Assembly: GCA_910578385.1 (NCBI GenBank)
Contig: CAJTQV010000019.1
Span: forward strand, 19,334-57,487
Length of the DNA: 38,154 bases
Source: an uncultured Muribaculaceae bacterium
GTDB taxonomy: Bacteria > Bacteroidota > Bacteroidia > Bacteroidales > Muribaculaceae
Reading direction: 5' to 3'
Shown piece by piece: positions 31,597 through 38,154 of the stretch. The notes under the pieces are model-generated. The model did no database searches, was not told the DNA's origin, and saw only the letters and a list, made by a program, of their open reading frames with translations. A program made the translations under genes and the position numbers. Each line of letters opens with the position of its first letter. The stretch's first letter is position 1.

Positions 31597-34395
31597 ATGA
31601 TTAAAAAGTTTCTGACTTTGGCGCTGATGCTCATTTGCATCTGCATCGCCAACGCACAACAGCCACTGCCGCTCAATCCGGAGGTGAAGCATGGAGTGCT
31701 GCCCAATGGGTTGACTTATTACATTCTACACAACGACCATCCACAGAACCGTGCCAATTTCTACATCGCACAGAAAGTCGGTTCTGCCCTTGAAACACCG
31801 GAGCAATATGGGTTGGCACACTTCTTGGAGCACATGGCGTTCAACGGTACCAAGCACTATCCCGGTGACTCTATGCTGCGTTACCTTGAATCCAAGGGGA
31901 TTAGGTTCGGCGCTGATGTCAACGCCTATACCGATTATGAGGAAACGGTGTATAACATCGACAATGTTCCAACGACAAACACCGTGCTGATGGACAGTGT
32001 GCTGCTATGTCTGCGCGACTGGAGCTGCGATCTTTTGCTCGAGGATGAGGAGATTGACGCAGAGCGAAAGGTGATTCAGGAAGAGTGGCGTATGCGCAAC
32101 GACCCCCATCACCGCTTCCGCGTAGCGATGGCTCCGGTGATTTTCTCTGAACCGCAATACCAATTAACTCCAATCGGAACGATGGATGTGGTGATGAACT
32201 TCCCTTACAAGGCACTCCGCGACTACTATCACAAATGGTATCGTCCCGACCAACAGGGCATTATCGTAGTCGGTGACTTTGATGCTGCTGAGATGGAAAA
32301 GAAGGTCATCGCTACCTTTTCCGACATACCGATGCCCGAGGATGCCGCAGCGCGTGAATATGTCCACGTAAGCGACAATGAGACTCCGTTGTTCTTCGCA
32401 TTTGAGGACCCCGAACTCAAAAGCGGACGTGTGGACTTCCAAGTGAAATTTGACAAGATACCTCTTGAATACCAGAATACAGATGTTGCCTTCATCAACT
32501 CGTTGGTTCAAGACATAATGACTGAGATGATTAACAACCGATTGTATGAACACAGTCAGGAGGCTGATTGCCGCTATGCTAATGCAGGTGTGTATTTCAT
32601 TGACATGTATCCATCAAAGACCAAAGGCATTTTTAATGTGGCAGCCATTGCCAAAGATGATGAAATGAGTGCATTTGAAGATGCTTTTGCCATTGTTGTA
32701 AGGGCTTGTCGCACAGGATTCACCCAATCTGAACTCGACAGTGCAATTGCTGAATTGCAGGCGCAGTATGATAAGCGATTCAATGAAAGAAACAACACAA
32801 ATACTTCTGTAGTAGCCAAAGAACTCATCAACGCATTCAAAGACCGCACACCGGCTATGGGAATTGAAGCGGAGAGAGATTTCTTCAACAGTATTGTGAC
32901 GCAGATACCTCTCCAAGCCTATAATCAAGCTATATCGCAAGTTATTACACCCAATAATCAGGTGTTGTTGATACAGCAACAGAAAAAAGATGGGAAAAGT
33001 CTGCCTGAAAAGGATGCAGCTCTCGTTTTGGTAAATGATGTATTGAGTCGTCAATATGAGGCATACGCCGATGAGACAATCACTGACCCATTAATTGAAA
33101 CACTTCCTGCAAAAGGCAGTATCAAGGAGGTAAAGGAAGGTAAATTCGGCACAACGGAATTTCTACTCTCCAACGGCGTGAAAGTCATTGTGAAACCTAC
33201 TGACTACAAAGAAGATGAAATACTGTTCCAAGCATTCAAATACGGTGGAGCAGCTTTATATCCGGTAAGCGAAGCTAATAATGTGCTTCTCATGGGCAAT
33301 GCTTTTCAGCTTTCGGATATGGGCAAATTCGACCAAAAGATGATTAACCGTTATCTGACAGGCAAAACCGTCGGGCTTGGTTATGGTGTGGGTCAGTTCT
33401 CAAACTATTTCCAAGGTAATTCTACCGTCAAGGATCTTCCCACATTGATGGAGCTGATTTATACAGCCTTTACCAACATTAACCCGAACGAAGAAACCTA
33501 CAATAATTTTGTCGCCAGAATAATACCTCAGTATGAAGCGGCGGAGAAATCTCCCGAATTCATTTTTGAACAACACAAGCAGAACGCCACCTACGGCAAC
33601 AATCCGCTTACGCAGGTTGTCACTGCCGATGTGATACGTGGAGCTGAGTATAAACGGATGCTGCAACTCTATAAGGAGTCTGTCGCTGATCCATCTGATT
33701 ATACATTCCTGTTCACCGGTAACGTGGATGTAAAAACCATAAAACCGCTGTTGGAACAGTATATCGCCACCCTTGCACTCTCGGCTGAACAACCCAAAAG
33801 TTTTTCATTCACCCCGATTGAAAATCCCGAAGGACAGGTAGTTGACAATTTCACCATTGAGATGTCTGCACCGGCAGATTGGCTATATGGATTTTACAGC
33901 GATGATAATCTCAAAGCCACAATAGAAAATGAAGTGAAAGTGTCGCTTGTCGGGGATATACTTGGAATACTTTACCATGACATTCTCCGTGAGAAAGAGG
34001 GTGGTGTATATAGTCCACAGGTTGGTTCAACATATAATGTAAGTACCGGCAGATGGAACCTTGTTTACTTCCTACAGACCAATGACGAACAGTCAGCACA
34101 GATGTTGCAGCTCGCCGACGAACTGTTTGTCAATCTGTTGAAAGATGGAGCGACACCTGAGCAATTCAACCGTATGAAAACTGCAATGCTCTCACAGTAT
34201 GAAAACTCTATCCGCACCAACTCGTACTGGCATAACAACATACAGCTATATGAAATGCTTGATATTGACCTCATCACAAAACATCGTGAGGCTATTGAAA
34301 ATCTAACTCTTGAAGAATTCAATGATTTCATGCGCAATCTTTATGACGGTAAAAACCGTATTCAGGTGAATATGCACGGAGTCGCTCAGAAATAA
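31597..34395 (+). CDS. M16 family zinc metalloprotease, secreted
   Basis: 932 residues from ATG 31597 (MIKKFLTLALMLICICIANA), chosen because it begins exactly at a signal peptide; the ATG at 31567 adds ten residues before it. The zinc motif is the inverted HxxEH: HFLEH at 75-79 in GLAHFLEHMAFNGTKHYPGD, with the distal Glu in AERKVIQEEW. The N-terminal half is the active M16 unit and the C-terminal half (from about 510, KEGKFGTTEFLLSNGVKVIV) is the second, inactive-type M16 unit, so this is a full-length pitrilysin-like two-part protein. It should act in the periplasm, cutting small peptides or damaged proteins. The C-terminal GGVYSPQVGSTYN segment is typical of Bacteroidetes members. Confidence 0.94.
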   Translation: MIKKFLTLALMLICICIANAQQPLPLNPEVKHGVLPNGLTYYILHNDHPQNRANFYIAQKVGSALETPEQYGLAHFLEHMAFNGTKHYPGDSMLRYLESKGIRFGADVNAYTDYEETVYNIDNVPTTNTVLMDSVLLCLRDWSCDLLLEDEEIDAERKVIQEEWRMRNDPHHRFRVAMAPVIFSEPQYQLTPIGTMDVVMNFPYKALRDYYHKWYRPDQQGIIVVGDFDAAEMEKKVIATFSDIPMPEDAAAREYVHVSDNETPLFFAFEDPELKSGRVDFQVKFDKIPLEYQNTDVAFINSLVQDIMTEMINNRLYEHSQEADCRYANAGVYFIDMYPSKTKGIFNVAAIAKDDEMSAFEDAFAIVVRACRTGFTQSELDSAIAELQAQYDKRFNERNNTNTSVVAKELINAFKDRTPAMGIEAERDFFNSIVTQIPLQAYNQAISQVITPNNQVLLIQQQKKDGKSLPEKDAALVLVNDVLSRQYEAYADETITDPLIETLPAKGSIKEVKEGKFGTTEFLLSNGVKVIVKPTDYKEDEILFQAFKYGGAALYPVSEANNVLLMGNAFQLSDMGKFDQKMINRYLTGKTVGLGYGVGQFSNYFQGNSTVKDLPTLMELIYTAFTNINPNEETYNNFVARIIPQYEAAEKSPEFIFEQHKQNATYGNNPLTQVVTADVIRGAEYKRMLQLYKESVADPSDYTFLFTGNVDVKTIKPLLEQYIATLALSAEQPKSFSFTPIENPEGQVVDNFTIEMSAPADWLYGFYSDDNLKATIENEVKVSLVGDILGILYHDILREKEGGVYSPQVGSTYNVSTGRWNLVYFLQTNDEQSAQMLQLADELFVNLLKDGATPEQFNRMKTAMLSQYENSIRTNSYWHNNIQLYEMLDIDLITKHREAIENLTLEEFNDFMRNLYDGKNRIQVNMHGVAQK

Positions 34396-34410
34396 AACTC
34401 AAACACATCT

Positions 34411-34440
34411 CGTTCCGGCTCTCAATTGAGGGCCGGAACG
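34411..34440 (+). terminator. Strong hairpin after the M16 protease gene
   Basis: CGTTCCGGC (34411-34419) pairs with GCCGGAACG (34432-34440), and CTC-AATT-GAG extends it inside. There is no T run, so it may act as an mRNA stabiliser or a weak terminator. Confidence 0.65.
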
Positions 34441-34459
34441 GGAATTAAAACTAATAAAG

Positions 34460-34549
34460 ATGATGAAAAAGATATTTTCATTGATAGCCATGATCTTTTG
34501 TATGGCTTTTAGTTCGATGGCATTTACATACGAAGATGCGTTTAACTGA
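34460..34549 (+). pseudogene. Signal-peptide micro-ORF, 29 aa, probably a truncated gene
   Basis: ATG at 34460 (or 34463) to TGA at 34549 encodes a clear signal peptide (KKIFSLIAMIFCMAFSSMAF) plus only six further residues (TYEDAFN, with TGA next). A normal secreted protein would continue, so the rest has probably been lost or put out of frame. The next ORF starts 13 bases later in another frame. A genuine short secreted peptide cannot be excluded. Confidence 0.5.
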
Positions 34550-34561
34550 CCACCACTTTCT

Positions 34562-34762
34562 ATGTTTATTCAAAATCCCAACGCCACCCCGATTTGGTTG
34601 TTGATGGCCTTTTCAGCGATTTCGTGTTTCGGCATTCCCCGGATTAAGAAATTCGTGTCAAAATATACAACAGACGGAGAGAAACAAAAATTCTACACTT
34701 TCATTCTTTGGTTAGTACTGGGAGCTATCGTCGTAACCTTATCTATGGTATTCTTCCCATGA
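34562..34762 (+). CDS. Small two-helix membrane protein, 66 aa
   Basis: Two hydrophobic helices: TPIWLLMAFSAISCFGIP near the N-terminus and FYTFILWLVLGAIVVTLSMV near the C-terminus, joined by a basic loop (RIKKFVSKYTTDGEKQK). This hairpin topology is plausible for an inner-membrane protein. I do not recognise a family. It follows the signal-peptide micro-ORF by 13 bases and may be transcribed with it from upstream. Coding is likely from the two clean helices and the absence of competing frames, but the protein is short and has no other support. Confidence 0.55.
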   Translation: MFIQNPNATPIWLLMAFSAISCFGIPRIKKFVSKYTTDGEKQKFYTFILWLVLGAIVVTLSMVFFP

Positions 34763-34833
34763 TACTTGAAAATATCAGTCACTCAACAAATATGCCATTC
34801 ACGACTTTGAAGATATTATATGGTAATATTTAT

Positions 34834-34945
34834 CGTTTGTACAACCGTCCGCGGTAGCAGGTGTTACAAAAATTTATAGCCGCCCAATGATTGGACGGCT
34901 ATAATTTTTAATAGGCGCCTGCTACCGAGGACGGTTGTACAAACG
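34834..34945. repeat. 112-bp long hairpin element
   Basis: Outer arms 34834-34861 and 34918-34945 are 28 bases long and complementary at 27. Inner arms, AAAAATTTATAGCCG and CGGCTATAATTTTT plus CCAAT/ATTGG, pair nearly perfectly, leaving a loop of 3 to 4 bases. The whole unit can fold into one long stem. It lies between the small membrane protein and a long gene-free stretch. It could be a mobile MITE, a strong terminator or a structured RNA. Confidence 0.85.
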
Positions 34946-35094
34946 AAAATCTAATTTTGTCGTTTTTTTGCGTAGAAAGTCCGACAAAACAGTGATGACA
35001 TGGCTAACGTCCCCGGTAATTCTCAATGGATTATCGAGGGCGTTGCCGTTGGATTGCCTTAACTTGTCAAAGTTCTCCTTTCAGATGCAAGTTA

Positions 35095-35125
35095 TGTAAA
35101 ATTTCTGAACAGACTAAATTTTACA
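35095..35125. repeat. Perfect 10-bp inverted repeat
   Basis: TGTAAAATTT (35095-35104) pairs with AAATTTTACA (35116-35125) over an 11-base centre. Too AT-rich for a strong terminator; a protein-binding site is possible. Confidence 0.6.
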
Positions 35126-35407
35126 GTGTTAAATAATGCATTGTTTGTGCGCCTAAAGTGTTATTTAGTGCGTTTTGGCTCCAAATTTTACGACTATTAG
35201 TGCAGTCTATCCAGAAAATTTCGCACCTTTGCGTAGAAATTGATTGACAGTAGGAGTTTGCTTCCTTTCCACTCATGTCTTCGGGTGTCCGTTGCCGACT
35301 TTTTACCAGTTTGCTCTCGGATGGGTTAGCTTGACTAATTTATATAAATCTCTGAATGATATGACTACATTAGGTAACTTTTTAGAACGGTGGGCATTTG
35401 GCGGACT

Positions 35408-35499
35408 GGGCGGATAATGCTCGAAAGAGAATGTGTGGGAATAGCAAATACCGAAATCAATAGCTTCGCCATGAGGGTTCGACTCCCTTGCCGCCCGCA
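35408..35499 (+). other. tRNA-like 3' end (T arm and acceptor strand), not a normal tRNA
   Basis: GAGGG-TTCGACT-CCCTT (35473-35489) is a proper T stem and loop with the invariant TTCGA, followed by the acceptor strand GCCGCCC (35490-35496) and GCA. GGGCGG at 35408-35413 pairs with GCCGCC of that strand (6 bp), but the 56 bases between hold no D arm and no anticodon arm. This is the picture of a tRNA 3' end left by integration of an element, or of a decayed serine-type tRNA. Confidence 0.4.
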
Positions 35500-35502
35500 A
35501 TC

Positions 35503-35532
35503 AGAGGACAAGACATTCTTGCCCTCTTTTTT
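35503..35532 (+). terminator. Terminator after the tRNA-like end
   Basis: AGAGG-A-CAAGA (35503-35513) pairs with TCTTG-C-CCTCT (35517-35527), one mismatch, followed by a run of T. A real terminator here suggests the tRNA-like region is, or was, transcribed. Confidence 0.75.
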
Positions 35533-35684
35533 GTTGTTCGCACCCCTAAATGCGCCCCTCCAATTCCGCAAAGATTGATAAAAGTGGTTATTCCAACGTG
35601 TTATTTGCGGAGATTTAAGACTAACTAAGGGTTGGGTTAAGACTAAGTAAGTGTGGTGATCGTGATTGATGCGACTGCTGATTG

Positions 35685-35692
35685 TAACTTTG
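35685..35692 (+). promoter_or_regulatory. -7 box of the outer-membrane barrel gene
   Basis: TAACTTTG, an exact match to TAnnTTTG, 41 bases before the ATG at 35734. The -33 element is not a clear TTTG. Confidence 0.6.
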
Positions 35693-35733
35693 CCTACACA
35701 TTATCAAAATTCAACATCAATAATTCAACGGTT

Positions 35734-37815
35734 ATGAAGAGAGCATTTATCTTGTGCGTGGCTTTGTCGGGTGTTATTTACTCGTTGGCGCAGAACGAGA
35801 ATACTGACAGCATCGGAGGACAGGAACTTATTGTGGAACCGGAAATTGGCGGGGAACACCGGCTCGATGAGGTCGTCGTGAAAGGGGAAAAGCCGCAGAT
35901 CAAGGGGCAGGATGGTATGATGGTCGTTGACCTGCCCTCAATCGTCAAGGATAAACCTGTCAACAGTATTCTTGAGGCGTTGGGTTACCTCCCCGGTGTG
36001 GTCAGCGACAATGGCCTTATCGGTCTTGCCGGTGCATCGGACGTAACGATCATCCTCAACGGAGAACTCACAAACATGCCTGTGCAGAATCTGTATCAGC
36101 TTCTTTACACCACTCCCGTAGACCGTCTGCAATCAGTTGAGGTAATGTACACGGCCCCCGCCAAGTATCATGTCAATGGCGCGGTGATAAACGTGGTGCT
36201 GAAAACACCCACGCCTCTTGACGGTCTTCAGGGACAGTTGCGTGCCGGATATAATCAGGATCATTATGCCGCTTTCGGCGGTGGACTTGCCGCAACATAT
36301 GCTGTCGGCGAGTGGACTTTTGACCTCAACTACGGGCTGTCGAGCACTAAGAGCTGGAACCGCGAGGAGACATATTCGAATCATCTTTTCGACGGACACC
36401 GCACATTAATCGAGGATGATATGCGCCGAATCTCGGAGAGCCTGACCAACACAATCTATGCCTCGGCATCTTATAAAAGATTGCGTCTGACCTACAACGG
36501 TCAGATTACCTCGGCTGCGAAAGGCCGGAGCCTTTCTGACGGCACTCTCGGCAGTTTCACCAACAACTACACATACCACGGCCCGATAACCTACCACAAT
36601 GTTCTCTTGCGTTATTCGGCACCGTTCGGTCTGACCATCGGAGGGGATTACACTTATTATGGTGAGAACCGCCGGCAGTCTCTTTTTAAGGGAAGCGATT
36701 ACCTTCTTGGCGAGCTTAACAGGCAGGACATCAACCGCTGGCATATCTATCTCGACCAGCAGCATCAGCTCGGGCAGTGGCAGATAAATTATGGCGTGGA
36801 ATACCAACGCTCAGACGACAGCAGCACACAGCTGACAGACCCGGCCGACGTGTCGGAGGGCTTCTCCGGAACAACCTCAGAGGATGTCGCCGATGCCTAC
36901 ATCGGGGTGCAATGCTCCTTCGAACGGGGACTCTCTTTCAACGTGTCGGCCAAAGGGGAATACTACCACAACACTTACCGGCATAACTGGAATTTCATCC
37001 CACAGTTGGGAGCCACTTATTACAAGACACCGAAAAGCATCTTCCAGCTGAACCTCTCGACGGTGCGCGTCTATCCGTCGTATTGGGAACTCCGCAACGG
37101 CACATCTCATATCAATCCTTACTCGAAAGTATTGGGAAATCCGGCGTTGCAGCCATATCTCAACTATTCCGGCCACTTCAGCTATATCTTCAGACAGAAG
37201 TATGTGGCCACGCTTTACATGCTGTATGCTGACAAGGCTACCGTGCAACTCCCCTACCAGTCGCCCGACGAACTGAACCTGATTTACCAGACCATCAACA
37301 TGAATTACCGGAGAACGGTCGGACTCAATCTGAACGTACCCTTCAATGTCAGCTACATCTGGAATGCCACCGCAACCGCCAACATTTTCAACCAGCGCGA
37401 AAAAGCCGACCGGTTCCACGACATCAGCTTTGACAACAGCAAATGGATATTCTATGGAGAACTTGACAACACTTTCAAATTCAGTCCGGATTGCCCGCTG
37501 TCACTGTCGGTAGACTTCACATACATCTCGCCGTCGATACAGGGAATAGCCGGCCTGTCGGGCATGTGGAAGGTCGATGCGGGAATAAAATGGCAGTTCG
37601 GCAAGAAACGTTGCTGCGAGATTGACTTGCAGGCCAAAGACATCTTCAACCGATGGTCGCCCACGATGACCATCAACCGCTCCGGACAGGATTACCGCAT
37701 GAAAGTGCACGATATGACCCGTTATATACAACTGACATTCATCTGGCGCTTCAACGGTTTCAAGCCCGACCACGACACCCCTCCCGACACCTCACGCTTC
37801 GGCACCGGCAAATAA
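35734..37815 (+). CDS. TonB-receptor-like outer-membrane barrel protein (OMP_b-brl_3 type)
   Basis: 693 residues from ATG 35734, chosen because MKRAFILCVALSGVIYSLAQ is a signal peptide; upstream codons cross the promoter. After a short lead, LDEVVVKGEKPQIK resembles the start of a plug domain, and the plug runs to about residue 170 (SILEALGYLPGVVSDNGLIG, VTIILNGELTNMPVQNLYQL, LQSVEVMYTAPAKYHVNGAV, NVVLKTPTPL). The rest is a barrel of about 20 strands, ending in QLTFIWRFNGFKP plus a short polar tail. The carboxypeptidase-like N-terminal extension of many relatives is missing, and a clear TonB box is not seen. It should take up or bind an unknown ligand at the outer membrane. No SusD partner lies downstream. 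Confidence 0.88.
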   Translation: MKRAFILCVALSGVIYSLAQNENTDSIGGQELIVEPEIGGEHRLDEVVVKGEKPQIKGQDGMMVVDLPSIVKDKPVNSILEALGYLPGVVSDNGLIGLAGASDVTIILNGELTNMPVQNLYQLLYTTPVDRLQSVEVMYTAPAKYHVNGAVINVVLKTPTPLDGLQGQLRAGYNQDHYAAFGGGLAATYAVGEWTFDLNYGLSSTKSWNREETYSNHLFDGHRTLIEDDMRRISESLTNTIYASASYKRLRLTYNGQITSAAKGRSLSDGTLGSFTNNYTYHGPITYHNVLLRYSAPFGLTIGGDYTYYGENRRQSLFKGSDYLLGELNRQDINRWHIYLDQQHQLGQWQINYGVEYQRSDDSSTQLTDPADVSEGFSGTTSEDVADAYIGVQCSFERGLSFNVSAKGEYYHNTYRHNWNFIPQLGATYYKTPKSIFQLNLSTVRVYPSYWELRNGTSHINPYSKVLGNPALQPYLNYSGHFSYIFRQKYVATLYMLYADKATVQLPYQSPDELNLIYQTINMNYRRTVGLNLNVPFNVSYIWNATATANIFNQREKADRFHDISFDNSKWIFYGELDNTFKFSPDCPLSLSVDFTYISPSIQGIAGLSGMWKVDAGIKWQFGKKRCCEIDLQAKDIFNRWSPTMTINRSGQDYRMKVHDMTRYIQLTFIWRFNGFKPDHDTPPDTSRFGTGK

Positions 37816-37906
37816 CCGCCTCTTACCACACGGCACAACAATTCTCGGAATCACCACAATTCCAAGAACAAAGAGCGTTTCAAGTGCGATATGGCAGTAC
37901 GTTAAG

Positions 37907-37996
37907 TCCCGGTTTATCTGTGAGGTTTTAGGCGTTAGGCATTAGATTTTAGAATTCCGGTTTGTATGTGAGGTTTTAGGTTTTAGAATCCCGGTT
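37907..37996. repeat. Tandem copies of a CCGGTTT...GTGAGGTTTTAGG repeat
   Basis: Two 24-base copies of CCGGTTTRTMTGTGAGGTTTTAGG start at 37909 and 37957 (two differences), separated by an AT-rich stretch with TTAGATTTTAGAATT. A third start, CCCGGTTAATA, lies at 37990. The first copy includes the dispersed TCCCGGTTTATCTG motif. Confidence 0.8.
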
Positions 37997-38000
37997 AATA

Positions 38001-38044
38001 GGTATCAGGCACGTCAAAGCCGCGGCTTTGACGTGCCTGATACC
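38001..38044. repeat. Perfect 44-bp palindrome
   Basis: The 22 bases from 38001 (GGTATCAGGCACGTCAAAGC...) equal the reverse complement of 38023-38044 with no spacer and no mismatch. Outside, CCCGGTT (37990-37996) and AACCGGG (38049-38055) pair again after 4-base gaps, giving a 66-base cruciform-capable unit. No protein frame is supported here. Confidence 0.92.
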
Positions 38045-38085
38045 CATAAACCGGGTTTACGAATTTGAAATAATTGATTTTGACA

Positions 38086-38123
38086 GTAAATGTACCGGCA
38101 AAACGCAGTGCCGGTACATTTAC
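38086..38123. terminator. 14-bp perfect hairpin near the right end
   Basis: GTAAATGTACCGGC (38086-38099) pairs with GCCGGTACATTTAC (38110-38123) over a 10-base loop. There is no clear T run; the gene it serves may lie beyond the window. Confidence 0.6.
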
Positions 38124-38154
38124 AATTGCAAGTGCAATAGTTACTCTTAAACCG

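Larger units (their letters stand above)
34946..35733. other. Gene-poor region with hairpin, tRNA-like end and terminator
   Basis: No supported protein gene. It contains the hairpin at 35095-35125, a TTTGCG promoter-like end near 35228-35234, the tRNA-like 3' end at 35473-35496, the terminator at 35503-35532 and the promoter box of the barrel gene at 35685-35692. Two overlapping minus-strand frames (35303-35500, 35365-35571) cross the tRNA-like part and look like artefacts. Confidence 0.5.

Noticed and set aside
34834..34945. Integron attC site
   Set aside because: The fold is similar, but the paired arms are much longer and more perfect than attC, and there is no integrase or cassette array.
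35408..35499. A complete tRNA gene
   Set aside because: The T arm and acceptor strand are good, but no D arm or 5+7+5 anticodon arm can be formed, and only 6 acceptor pairs are possible.
35303..35571. Two overlapping minus-strand frames (65 and 68 codons) across the tRNA-like region
   Set aside because: Products of this type (ARESNPHGEAIDF, GRQGSRTL) typically arise from translating tRNA-like sequence; there is no start signal or domain.

Overview
The window looks like a chromosomal segment of a gut-type Bacteroidales genome, most likely Muribaculaceae (inference). Many upstream regions carry the Bacteroidetes promoter, TTTG about 19-21 nt before TAnnTTTG. Shine-Dalgarno sites are weak. Products are typical of the phylum: an OMP_b-brl_3/TonB-receptor-like barrel, lipoproteins, an M16 protease with a signal peptide, a GPH sugar transporter, a lipoprotein-TPR-membrane-HTH protein, and an Rpn/PDDEXK tail at the left edge. 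No rRNA, CRISPR array, complete IS or convincing canonical tRNA was found.

Left part (1-8900): the 3' part of an Rpn-family nuclease gene with an in-frame 24-bp repeat; a repeat-rich intergenic stretch; an orphan acidic protein; then the most unusual locus. That locus encodes a 1303-residue protein with a BspA-type LRR head and four CbbX/SpoVK-like AAA+ modules, two adjacent small proteins that look like paralogues (67 and 59 aa), a 154-aa protein with a repeated AYPED motif, an overlapping zinc-ribbon protein and a 436-aa protein made of two similar alpha/beta halves. I know of no named system with this gene set; it is the best candidate here for an undescribed remodelling machine and its clients.

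Middle part (8990-18560): an ABC-F ATPase; an Abi_2/HEPN gene on the minus strand whose leader can fold over its ribosome site; and a tightly overlapping minus-strand efflux operon (TetR regulator, TolC-like channel, HlyD-like lipoprotein, two ATPases, two ABC-2 permeases). The operon matches E. coli cecR-ybhGFSR, but the tandem ATPase YbhF is split into two genes and a TolC gene is built in. A TetR-type palindrome overlaps the predicted start of transcription.

Right-middle part (18600-27700): a secreted alpha/beta hydrolase; a sugar or polyol module (GPH transporter, zinc dehydrogenase, putative outer-membrane protein) divergent from a LacI regulator, with three direct copies of a LacI-like site between them; a HigBA toxin-antitoxin pair with an operator-like palindrome on its promoter; and a histidine kinase/OmpR-type regulator pair.

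Right part (27700-38154): a roughly 255-bp nested inverted repeat; a candidate structured RNA; a Crp/Fnr regulator with a palindrome at its start codon; a small lipoprotein; the TPR-membrane-HTH protein; a four-helix membrane protein; an M16 protease; small membrane or relict ORFs; a 112-bp hairpin; a tRNA-like 3' end; an outer-membrane barrel; and a cluster of repeats that includes a perfect 44-bp palindrome. The short motif CCCGGTTTATCTG recurs in at least three distant intergenic regions and links several of these repeats.
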